Source: Galerina marginata
Taxonomy: Eukaryota > Basidiomycota > Agaricomycetes > Agaricales > Galerinaceae
Length of the DNA stretch: 64,000 nt
Assembly (NCBI GenBank): GCA_023014335.1
Contig: JAECYW010000014.1
Span: 620,001-684,000, forward strand
Direction: 5' to 3'
The position numbers and the translations under genes are program-made. Under the pieces are notes generated by a model, which ran no database searches, was not told where the DNA came from, and saw only the letters and a program-made list of their open reading frames with translations. Position 1 is the first letter of the stretch; every line of letters starts with the position of its first letter. Positions 13,130 through 22,819 of the stretch are shown here, piece by piece.

Positions 13130-13928
13130 TTGGGTCACGTGAAATGTTCAGACGAGATAAGAAAGATAAGACAATAGATAAGATGCTGTGGGTTGAGGGG
13201 AAATCTGAGACGCCAGAAAGATACTGAATTGTGTTCGTATTCTGAAGGTATTTATACTGTTACGAGAGCCCATTGTTTTGAGTAAAAATGATATTTTATT
13301 AGGCAAATTATAGATTAGGGTCTGGGCAAACGAAGACTCATGGGTTGCCAATGCTCGATGAAGACATGAAGCCAGAGATGCATTGCGTGCTATCGGGTTG
13401 TCCGAAGGGTGAAAGCCACAGATAGAGTTTCTGACCCGGCGCAGAGGGTTAACTGACCAGAAAATAAGCAAGCCGAGACTGGAACATGCGTGCTCTGAGC
13501 TTTGGGACCTGGATGAAGGTCTTAGGGCACACGAACCTTATGATAGAATAGCGAACCTACAAAAATAAGAATGAGCATGTGGATTACAATGTTGAAAGTA
13601 TGCTCTCCACCCGCCTGGCAGTCATAACCTCGGCATGGAGTGTAGTCAATTGACCCAATTCAACTTCAAATTAACACAGGCTTGACTTCACTTAGGCTAT
13701 TTCGTCATCTCAGATGTATAAAAACCAATTTGAGCATTATTATAGCCCCTGTGAATGAGATCTATATTATGCCACCCATATCCCAAAAAGACGGCCGTGA
13801 AGTGTCTATTAACGATGATCTTATTGCCCAGAGGTGATCTCGGGATCACCTTATGAGGCTGAGAAAATGCCTTATCGAGTAATTGCTCGTCGCATCACGA
13901 CAACTCCGTGCTCATCTTACCTTCACAT
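13130..13928. other. Presumed bidirectional promoter region inside the KDZ element
   Basis: This lies between the divergent transposase (-) and the small basic protein gene (+). A 107-codon minus-strand frame (13,148-13,471) has no supporting features. Around 13,716-13,724 there is an AT-rich TATAAA-like word (GTATAAAAA) about 200 bases upstream of the + gene start, which could serve as a core promoter element. Otherwise I saw nothing distinctive. Confidence 0.35.
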
Positions 13929-14424
13929 ATGGCACCTCAGCTCAGTTCAGAAGAACGTAGGAGGGTGGCCAAAAGAGAATACTATGCACGGTAAGCCTTC
14001 GTATTTAGCTTCCTCGTCATTGCTCACCCTCTGCACGACTATGTTAGCAATGTCGAGACGGAGCGTCGAAAAGCTCGCACACGCGCGGAACGGTAAGTGA
14101 AATGTTTGAATTCAATTTATCAACTTTATTTAACATCTATTGACCAGGCTAAAAGACGGCCAAACGGCTGAAAGCATATCAAGTGCTAGAGAGCGTCACC
14201 GACATGCCCAAGCACGTTACCGGGCGGCCAACCGGATGAAACTCAACACAGATTCATGGCAGTATCGGTAAGTGTGTCGGGCTGTGCCAGTCCTCCCAGG
14301 CTTCCTTCTGAGTTGACTTAATTTCAGGCGGGATAAAAAACGCGAGGCGGAAAGGAAGCGAGATGAAATTGAGTACATGGAGTTAATGGCGGCTGCGGAT
14401 GACGACGCCCAGTCCTTATCGTAA
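13929..14424 (+). CDS. Small, very basic KDZ passenger protein, 107 residues, four exons
   Basis: Exons 13929-13990, 14048-14092, 14148-14267 and 14328-14424 join in phase to a TAA. The protein begins MAPQLSSEERRRVAKREYYAR and is dominated by Arg, Lys, Glu and Ala in helical repeats such as ARERHRHAQARYRAANR and RDKKREAERKRDEIEYMEL, with a short acidic tail. It resembles small basic helical proteins often found near DNA transposons in mushroom genomes. A DNA- or RNA-binding role is inferred from composition only. It lies divergently from the transposase and could share its promoter. Confidence 0.68.
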
Positions 14425-14644
14425 ACTGCGGATGACGAGGCCTCTTCAATATCCATATCATAAGCTATTTCAGAAAATTCGGTGGCGCAAACGTGTATTG
14501 GCAAACTATTTTCTACAGATGCTTACATGGGGTTACGGGGTTACTACGGCTTGATCAAAGAACACTGGCTGGGGAATGTATTTACGAGACAAACGCAAGT
14601 CCGGATGAGGATAGGGTACATTTTACGGGTGACCAAAGAACAAA

Positions 14645-15953
14645 TCAGACACTTCGAAGGACGTTGTCGAGATGGGCAATAAATTCAGGGTCATCAAAGT
14701 CTGCTAACCCGTCGTCGTAGTCGCTGTCACTGCCGCGTTGAACAATAAGCGAGGAGGTGCGATGAGTGCGGTTGACGGGCGTCGATGGGTTAGTGGTTGG
14801 GTTCAGGGCAGTCGCACGAAGGACAATGGGTGGTCGGCGGAGACGGGGACGGGCAGGAGTGGAGGGTTGGTAGTCCTGATCATCTGAGTCATCGTCGACG
14901 ACGGGAATATTGGAGGTATTGGCAAGGGTTTCAGTGTCGGAGTCGGGTTCGGAGTCGGTTAAAATCTGGATTACGGTCCCAGCGGTACGAGCGGTACGAG
15001 CAGCAAACGGCCTTGCATTAATTTGCCGAGTCGGAACGACGGGAGATTCTGGGAGGGTGTATGGGTGGGAAGGTGTGCCTGTGACCGGAGACGATGCGAT
15101 GGTGTAGGGATGGGAAGAAGTGCCAGCACCAGGTGTGACCAAGGCTGTGGGAGGAGGGATAGACCGTGGCTTAGTGGGAGTGATGGGATTACGAATGATG
15201 ACCGGGCCATTGATGCGAGGGCGAATGACGACCATACCAGCATGGTAAGTGATGGCGAAGTAGTGGCAAGCTGCGGTGAATGTTGACATCCCCTTACAGG
15301 AGGTGGACCCAACACATCCAGTCAAGCGGGAAGAAGCAATGGCCCTAAAGAACGATTGAGAGAGATATGATAAAAACCAGAAGATAGCTTACCAGTTATT
15401 GAATACACCCACCTCCCAGCCTGCGGTGACCGGATAATAGCGTTTGTAGCCGGGGCTGGGCTCCTTAAAGGAAGAAGGATGCGGCACGAGGACGCCAGAA
15501 ACGTTCGGGTTGTGGGTGTTAGCGAAGAGAACGAGGGGGTCAACACCGCTGTCAATAAGACGCCTTGGACCCATCCTCGGCTGGCTGGGGCTAGGGTTAG
15601 GGACCGGAGCACGTCGGATAAACGTCCCAGGAATATTGGAATTGGAGGCGGCGTCGTAGATGATCAGGGGGGCAGGGTTCGCAAGAGAGTTCGGAGCTAG
15701 ATTATCATTATTAAATTGAATTAAAAAATGAAAAGGAGGGCGGGTTACCAGCAATAAAGGGGTTGCTATCCTGGCGCCCCATGAGACGTTGAATACCAGC
15801 CGGCGACGGGGTAGCAAAGGCGCTATAGGTCGACGGCGTAGCCGGGTACATGTCGGATGGGGGACTTTCACGGCCATCGAGCTGTGGGGGGCTATCACGA
15901 CCATCGAGCTGTGGGGGGCCGTCAAGGCCATCGAGATTGGTGGTTAAATGCAT
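14645..15953 (-). CDS. KDZ passenger protein with RNase H1 N-terminal (hybrid-binding) type domain, 402 residues, three exons
   Basis: Exons 15953-15749, 15696-15393 and 15344-14645 join in phase. The N-terminus has a repeated word, QLDGRDSPPQLDGRESPP. Residues about 150-198 read YKRYYPVTAGWEVGVFNNW, then a variable stretch with LTGC, then a K-x-x-x-T-F segment ending in ACHYFAITYHAG. This fits the RNase H1 N-terminal/viroplasmin fold (aromatic-V-x-x-G-x-x-x-G-[VI]-[FY]-x-x-W, then a G, a K, an aromatic and a conserved Ala), which binds RNA/DNA hybrids. No RNase H catalytic domain follows. The C-terminal half is Pro/Thr/Ser-rich and then acidic (DSEPDSDTET, DDDSDDQDY). A role in nucleic-acid binding for the element is inference. 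Confidence 0.66.
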
Positions 15954-16358
15954 CGAGATCGAATGAAGCGGTGAAGCAGGAAACTGACGAGTTCTATGAA
16001 ATATGGTGAGCTTTTATGCAAATTTAACTGCAGGGTTGAAAATCTACGCGACTTACCGATAGCCTAGCCTCGGATTTCTCGACCCATTGAGGGTACAACG
16101 GAAAGTTCCAACCCACGGTTCGCCACGTCCTGATCGTTGGAGATGTTTGAGGCCCTTCGATCGTTGGCCTCGAAATGGTCTGCAATTAGTTGGAAAAAGG
16201 GTCGCGGATCAAGCACAATTCGAAACGTACATAATGAATATGGGTCCTAATATTCGCCATCCTCGTTTTTCGTTCCCAGAGGCAAGCTAATTCGACACGG
16301 TCAGTATCAGTTGTTCCTTACATAGAAAAGTTAGACTGACTTACTTTCGCAGTTCAAG
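15954..16358. other. Intergenic region between two divergent KDZ passenger genes
   Basis: A 67-codon plus-strand frame (16,087-16,290) has no clear start context or domain; it could be part of a 5' untranslated exon. The interval presumably holds promoters for the minus-strand gene starting at 15,953 and the plus-strand gene starting at 16,359. Confidence 0.3.
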
Positions 16359-18683
16359 ATGGTTAATCCTGGGGCATTTCTGGGTTCACGTAAGGTCTTC
16401 ATGCTGGCTGAAAAAGAGGCGTACAGTGCGGGTATCGAAGGCGGTTACGCTGCGGACGCCATATTGATCATCCAGAGGAAATATTTCAAACGATTCCCTC
16501 TGGATCTGGCCCACAACGAGGAGCCGACTGCTGAGTTTACCGCTGCGGTGGATGACGACGCGCCCGAGGTCGACGAGTTCGAGCCGGATCCAGATGCGCT
16601 CAATGAAGAAGCATACCTCGCCGCGATGGAGATGGTGGAAGAAAGAAGGAAAGACGTGGTCTTTCGCAAGGCGGTGAGTAACAACTTCCATTTCTGTCGT
16701 GTTTGGATTCTCACATTGTTCCTAACAGCAAATCAAACGATGGCACGCTTATCAGTACATGAAGGACCACAACATGGATCCCACTGACACCGGCGCTCAC
16801 AATCCATATCACATTCTCCTCGCTCGTCTTACAGGAGCCACAGTACAAAAACCCCGCATGAAGTCTTCCACCAACGTTTGGCGCAGGACCCAACGCCCCG
16901 TTATCGAAGAAGCACTTAGAGCTCGAGTGGTCGCTGGTAATATAGGTCGCGCAGGCCTGGCGCGGGCGCGTGAACAAGTGGCCAGGGAGATGTTCTTTGC
17001 TTTGGATCTGGCGGAGCGCGAGCAATGGGGCGATCAAGCACAGGAGGAACACGAGGCCGAGTTGGAGTTGTGGAAGCATGAGATGGAAGGCCCTCTCTCA
17101 ACGAAACCAGAAGATCGGCAAAAGTACGTGTTTAGCCCTCCTCTTCTTCCTATCTAATACGAATTTAGGTGTATAGAGGGCCTCGTCACCTTCGCTCAAC
17201 CCATCCTCGATCTCATTTGCCAGGCAACGGGTTGGAAAGCAACTCTCATTGCTGGAGGTCCCGAACCCGCTCATGACGGCCGCCTGAACGTTATCAGGTA
17301 TTTCATGTTCTCTTTTGTATATCTTAGCACCTCTAACGTGTCGATTCTCAGTCTGCACTCAGGTACAACGAGTGGAGATGTCAAGTTAAATTTTGGAATG
17401 GCTGAGCGGGTTCGTTACAAGTCGGTTATTGTACCGATCTATGGATCTTTCTTGCGGAAGTGCTACAGTACGTATCTTTGACTCTCCTTTGCTTTTCTCC
17501 TACTAATCCATCATCCGCAGCTCCTGAAGAATGTCGAGCACGAGCCTTACCCGCCTCGGATGGGTTGAACGGCCTGATCTCGCTGAATATCGAAGACGAT
17601 GGCGCAAATTTCGATTCCGTCGGTTTCTCCGCCATCCGCGCGGCTACTCCTGCATCCCTCTCTACGCCATTGGAAACCATCCCCGTCTCGATCCCACCAC
17701 CGATGGAACTCTCCGCAGAACCTGCCTCCAACGCCCTCGCTACGCCATCTCCTTCTCGTTCGGTTTCACTCCCTGCCTCTCCTGCCTTGTCTCCTATCGG
17801 CACCCCTCTCTCGTTTCCTCCATCACCTGCTATTTCGCCGGCGGTCTCTCGCGCTGTTTCGCCAGCTGCATCCGTGGCTTCCCCTGTTCCCCCGCCAGCG
17901 AAGAAGAAGAGGCAGTCTGAGGGCGATAGGCCGGAACTGGAGTCGTCAGTAGATGGCGGGTCGTCTGCGGCGAAGCGTCGACGAACCAGGAGTAGTCTTC
18001 CTGCTCCAGCGACTGTCGAGTCGTTGCCAACTGTCAAGCCGAGGCCCAGGCCCAGGCCCACGGGTGTCGCTGCCACCCGTAGGTCCTCACTGCTTGTCTT
18101 GCCAGGCTCTGGCTCGCCTTCCCTTGCTCCCATGCCACCACCAAGCTCGTCTGCCCTTCCGCCACCCTCGTCCTCAAAACTCGTAGCTCCAGCGGGGTCT
18201 CCAGCGTGGTTCCGATCCGCCATCGGCATGTTTCAACGTAACGACATTCAACTGGGCCCAGATTGGGCCGAACTCATCAAAGTATGGTCGGATATTGAGG
18301 TCGAGGCGGATTTCACGGGATCGTCGAACCTTTCAGCTAAAGGGCGGCCAGTCGTCGTGAAGGATTGGATTCAGCGAGCTCGAGCGCCAACGTGGACCCC
18401 CACCATCAAGGACGCCCACCAATTCGAAGCAGAGTTTACGAAATGGTGGGAGTCCCTTCAGCCGGAATGGCGTGTCTCGGGAGGCGAAGATCGGGTGGAT
18501 GACGACGTGGGTGACTGGTCTGTTCTCAAGAAATCAGGGCAAAACGGACTCCTCAGTCTGTTGGCAGCCCTGTTTTTTTTGGGTTTACATGTCCACGCAG
18601 AGAAGGACGGCCAGCAGCGTTGGTCTATCCTCGTAGCTGATTGCCTTTCGGCTTTCAAAGGCATCGCCCACTCTGTCGCCTGA
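16359..18683 (+). CDS. KDZ passenger protein of unknown function, Ser/Pro-rich, 705 residues, five exons
   Basis: Exons 16359-16673, 16729-17123, 17169-17297, 17352-17467 and 17521-18683 join in phase to TGA. The N-terminal third includes an acidic stretch and a helical segment ending in QIKRWHAYQYMKDHN, then LARLTGATVQKPRMKSSTN. A compact middle block contains ICQATGWKATLIAGGPEP and KLNFGMAERVRYKSVIVPIY. Next come about 250 residues of Ser/Pro/Ala low complexity with basic patches (AKKKRQ, AKRRRTR) that look like nuclear localisation signals. The C-terminal block has WFRSAIGMFQ, DWIQRARAPTWTP and FTKWWESLQPEWR. I recall similar proteins beside KDZ transposases in other mushrooms but know no function. 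It does not look like a TET/JBP dioxygenase, a known KDZ passenger type. Confidence 0.78.
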
Positions 18684-19033
18684 ACCATGTACCTGCGCCC
18701 CGCCTGCACCGCTTTTTTTAAATGTATATAGCTATATTCATCTACTGTACCTTACGTTGTGCCCTACGCTTTCCCAATAGACCGTCGGTACCTACCGACA
18801 CCTTTCTTGACTGTCAGCCTGTGAACGTCATCCACGCCGACTGGGTTGCATCCACCCCTTATTCGTGCTCTAAAGGCTCATAATGGTGCTAAACAAGCTG
18901 CTAGTATTCTATACAAGTAGCTTGTACTCTATTACATTGGGTATCCTATGTAATAATGTCTGTACTACTGATACCCATGTGTTTTGGTGCGTTTTCGCGC
19001 AGCGGGAAATACGTCCCGATATAGGCGTCCTGA
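18684..19033. other. Subterminal KDZ sequence between the last passenger gene and the right repeat
   Basis: No open frame of note. The sequence is moderately AT-rich (for example TTTTTTTAAATGTATATAGC just after the stop) and probably carries the 3' end of the passenger transcript. Confidence 0.4.
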
Positions 19034-19520
19034 TGTAAGCAACGGCTATCTATTTTTGTACGGGTGACGTATGGGGGCCGGGGATATGTCGCGTTGCCCG
19101 CGTCATCCCGTCTATTAATAGAACGTCATCCGAATGCATCCTCGTCAATCCACCCCGTCCCGCCCCCGTTGAAGCGCGCAAATGAGTCTATTAGGCGCCA
19201 ATAATATATACTAATTATTATCAGCCTTTTCCCCGCCTCGAACGCGCCTATTTCGAGTACAGGAGCGGAAATAGCGCCGGGGAGCCATTCTCCTGCTTTG
19301 TTTGGTTCATGTTTGTACATTCCCGCCCTTTTACAGTGTTTCTACCCCTCCCCCGCCATTTTCCCCGGCATTCCCGGCATCCAAAACACCTACCCGCTCT
19401 TCCCTATAGCCCCCACGGCATTTCCGGCACTCTATAGGGTGATTTATAATATATGTCTAAAAGCGGAAGCTAGGCAGTTGGCTATCTGGACATGTCAGCC
19501 TATTGGGCAACTGACTAGGT
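19034..19520 (-). repeat. Right terminal inverted repeat of the KDZ element
   Basis: Reverse complement of 8,170-8,666. The outer part is slightly shorter than the left arm because of small deletions within the GC-rich stretch at about 19,345-19,435. The inner part is almost identical to the left arm. Confidence 0.88.
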
Positions 19521-19546
19521 CACATAGATCAAGGTAGCATCTATAG

Positions 19547-20398
19547 GTGGAAACGGACCTTGCACGGCCAGCTCCTTCGTCTGCGAGCCTCCGGACAGAC
19601 AGTGAAACAACCTCTTCCAGTCGCAGCACACGGGAGGGAACGCGCCCAATTAACCCATTTCTGATGGGCGGCACATCTCGACTATCTCCCTTGAACACAA
19701 ATGTGGATCAGGAGTTTCCGACCGAGCGTTCCCAGCCGTTTCCGCTAGTCAACCCCATCCTACCCTCGGCCCACAACCATCAAACCCCCGTGCGCGCTTA
19801 TACCGCTTCGTCTGAAAGTCAATCGTTCAAATCGCGTGTATTTCCCGAACTTTTCAATGAAGAAATCTCGCTCTCGCGCTACCCTACGAGTAAGTTATGA
19901 TTTAGGTTTCATTTATTTAGCACTTATGCCTTATTTCTCCCAGCACAGGAAGAAGAGGCGCTTAACGGTTTAGCCATTAGCCATTCCTATCCCAGTAGCG
20001 CCCTTGGAGGAGCCATGATATGGTCGATCTCAGATAGTTATCAAGCCATCATAACTCCTCAAGCTCACGTTGCTCACTTTACACCAAAGGCCGAAATTGG
20101 TCATGTTCATATCCACCGCAATCGCCAGAGTGACGACATTAGTATCTGGTTGCTCGTCGCAGACGCAGTCTGGGAAAACGTGACAGATCGCTGGTCAGTC
20201 AATGGCCAAGAAGCCGTATATCACCCTCTGGATAAGTACCAGCAGAAAGGTATTGTTCTCGATAGGCGTGGGGAGGGCTGGAAGCCCAGCTGGATAACAT
20301 TGACCACGTGGCAACGACGCGCTCGGCAATGGGCTGGTCTACAAGGTTATCCTGGTGCGAATTACTTACCTGAATCGTCCGAGACTGAAGCCCGGTAG
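19547..20398 (+). pseudogene. Array gene 3, 3' part: WTVS/HxHxH domain exon beyond the KDZ element
   Basis: An exon follows the acceptor CTATAG at 19,541-19,546 and encodes Ser/Pro-rich sequence. Its donor is at about 19,889, the intron ends in CCCAG, and the last exon runs to TAG at 20,396-20,398. The last exon holds MIWSISDSYQ, AEIGHVHIHRNRQ and ISIWLLVADAVWENVTDRW, matching the motif order in array genes 2 and 4, and a terminal GWKPSWITL. No start codon lies near the 5' end of this fragment; the frame begins directly after the acceptor. That fits its being the downstream half of the gene that starts at 7,117. If transcription now starts inside the right repeat, a shorter product is still possible. 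Confidence 0.62.
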
Positions 20399-20690
20399 AA
20401 CACCCGTACTAGCACTGTATCTCAGATGTCCCAATTTCGTAGCCTGGATCATCAATCGGGCTTTCAACGTAAAAGTCGCAGTCATTTCGAGTAGGTACAT
20501 AGATTTAATATCGTGTTTCGATTACATAACGAGCTTTGAATACTTATAAAATGCGAACGCGCTTTGTTTCCGTACCCACGCACACATCCTACCTTTGTTC
20601 CCTTGAGCCACTTCAAGTTCCACCTATCGTTTTGCGCTCAGGAGATAAATCCAAGCCTGTGTATCTGAGCACCAATACCGGGCAGAAATC

Positions 20691-22144
20691 ATGAATTTGC
20701 GCCGCCGTACCGTAAGTAATAGGAATCTGATAAAGCCTAGGTACTCAGCTCTTTCTAACAGAATCCCCCTCGAAATGGCACAGAGGAAATTCGCAGAATT
20801 GAATCAAGGGCGGCAGAGCCTCCAAGGTCAGTTTTATTTCTAGTAACGAATCTCCAGGAGCTAAGGCGCTTCATCTAGGGAGACCGGCCTTCTGCCAATC
20901 AGCGATTCGTCTGGATATAGGTCTGTACGCTCAAATCACCCAGATTAATCTTACTTAATGCGCCGCATCAGATCTACCTTAGTGGTGTCGAGCCCCGCCA
21001 CCGTCATCATGCCGGGGTCCGATATCCCGCCGCCATCCAGAAGATCTTCGGCGAGACTTGTTTCGCAACGCAATCAAGGACTCGTCACTGTGCCAGACAC
21101 ACAGCGTCCAGCGACTCAAGGACAAAACTCTACGGCAATGAGACCTTCATTCGTTTCTGTTAGCCAAGGACCCAGTCTTCCGCCCCCGATGTCACGTAAC
21201 ATTTCGAGCCATGCAGCCCCGAACAGATCTAGAACGCCGCAGCCTGCGATTTCCATTCGATCGGAACAACGAGGGACGGCGGTTACTCAACCCACCCCTC
21301 GTGTTAGGATAGTGCAGACACCTGCGCTACCTACTCCGATATCGCGGCAATCTCAATCTCGATCACAGCCGATGTCAAACACGTTGAGACAGTCGGCAGA
21401 GCCGCCGTCTTCAGCACCCACACAGACCGTGGCTCACGAAGACCAACTGGTTAGGGGTTCCTCTCCTCAATCACCTATCATCAGGTACAAATTCCCCGCT
21501 TTCTTACGGATTATTATCTCTGATGTCATCCAATCTCTAGCCAAGGGCTGGAAGAGCTGGTCAGAAGTCAGGGGTAAGGAATTCCTGCCAATAATTCAAG
21601 ATTTTACTTAGTTTGAAGCGTTAGGACTACCTCACGTCAAATTCAAATCCTTCGTGAAACCCCACGCCTGGACACATCAATAAGGAGCGACTTGATCGGT
21701 ATGACATTTGCTTTCACAGTTGGGTTTTTGACTGAAGGCTGCGACGTAGTGGAAAACACTCTTGTTATTTTCTATGAGAAACACGAGAGGGCTTTGAAGT
21801 CGTCGACTGCCAATGGGCAGCGGATGAAATGGACGGTGTCGCAAGCCAATGTCCCGTTGGATACTTCAATGCTGGACTTCCTTGGCTCTGCACCGGGTCA
21901 TCTTCACTTTCACAGGGATCTGAGCCGCGAAAACATGACATTGTGGATGCTCGACAACAACGGCTGGGTCAACTACACGGCGCTGTACTGTCGTCGTCTA
22001 CGGAGCCCTGTCCGACATCCGACATTTAGGAAGCTTATTTTAACGACATACGGTGATAACAGTTGGTGCCCAAATTATGTGACCCAGAAAACCTACCAAA
22101 GTCGCACTTATCCAATCGCGATATCGAAGTTGTTCGAGCTTTAG
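20691..22144 (+). CDS. Array gene 4: protein with the WTVS/HxHxH C-terminal domain
   Basis: The model begins MNLRRRT at 20,691 with a GTAAGT donor at about 20,712, then NPPRNGTEEIRRIESRAAE from 20,762. Short exons follow, then a long Ser/Pro/Gln-rich exon (about 20,980-21,484: SDIPPPSRRSSARLVSQRN and onward). The final exon, from about 21,740, has RMKWTVSQANVPLD, APGHLHFHRDL, MTLWMLDNNGWVNYTAL and SWCPNYVTQ, and ends at TAG 22,142-22,144. The low-complexity linker before the domain is typical of the array. Exact intron boundaries in 20,800-21,740 are uncertain. The function is unknown. Confidence 0.6.
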
Positions 22145-22373
22145 GCAGCCCGTCTATGTAAATATGTAATTGTATTCTCAGTTTTGACTACCTTTTTGGT
22201 TTAGGTGTATACTACGCTCCTTCAGTTCTTTGTTTTTCAACGTTGCCATATTTAATAAATTGAATTAGATCTGGATGCGTCTCGCGCAGTCATGGTATTG
22301 TGCATTCTGGGTATGTACATCCGGAAGCATCATCATCAAGCATGATCATATATATCTACGTCCATTGCATCCT

Positions 22374-22819
22374 TCACGGGTCCAGAAAAAAGCCGGCAAA
22401 ATAGCGAGCGGTGACGATTTCTGGGTTGTCACAAAGAATCTTGGGGATCTCTCGAACTGGCTTGTAACACTTTGGACATTGATAACTGAACGTCCTTGCA
22501 GGAATCTTCCCGTGGCTTTCCAGTGCATCGCACATCTTCAATAGGTCTTGAGAGGCTCTAGGCATCTTGAGCTCGAGTATATCCTTGGAGTACCACACTT
22601 TAACGCGTTCGCGTAAGCAGACGTAAAATGCACGACTGGCGCACTTCGCGCAAACGACATGAGAACACCGCAACCTATTGTTCATGCGACATGGTATTAA
22701 GTTCGATCGTCTTTAAATTTGATTGAGATCTAGAGGACCTACCTGCACGGATACACAGCCACTTTCTCGCATGACGCACAAAGTATCTCCAGATCTGGAC
22801 CTGCCAGTGTCTTCTTCAT
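22374..22819 (-). CDS. Small RING-type zinc-finger protein, 125 residues, two exons
   Basis: Exons 22819-22743 and 22674-22374 join in phase across a 68 bp intron. The N-terminus reads MKKTLAGPDLEILCASCEKV. The cysteine and histidine pattern is CASC, then C, then CSHVVCAKC, and much later YQCPKCYKPV. This fits a RING-like C-x2-C...C-x-H-x2-C-x2-C...C-x2-C arrangement, but the insert between the third and fourth pairs is long. RING proteins usually act as E3 ubiquitin ligases. The small size and long insert make a degenerate or specialised member likely. An in-frame stop just upstream supports the chosen start. Confidence 0.6.

Larger units (their letters stand above)
8170..19520. mobile_element. 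KDZ (Kyakuja/Dileera/Zisupton) DNA transposon, about 11.35 kb, apparently complete
   Basis: The element is bounded by long terminal inverted repeats (8,170-8,666 and 19,034-19,520) with ends CCTAG...CTAGG. It carries a KDZ transposase on the minus strand and three further genes in alternating orientation (+ at 13,929, - at 15,953, + at 16,359). In basidiomycetes such elements are known to carry passenger genes and to have spread widely. The intact transposase, the intact passengers and the nearly identical inner repeat arms suggest a recent insertion. I could not identify a clean target-site duplication; the flanks TCATA and TCACA are the closest match. It interrupts array gene 3. Confidence 0.85.

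Noticed and set aside
16359..18683. Possibility that this KDZ passenger is a TET/JBP dioxygenase
   Set aside because: I could not find the HxD...H iron-binding pattern or the Arg needed for 2-oxoglutarate.
8140..19560. Target-site duplication for the KDZ element
   Set aside because: The best candidates (TCATA and TCACA) differ and are too short to be convincing.
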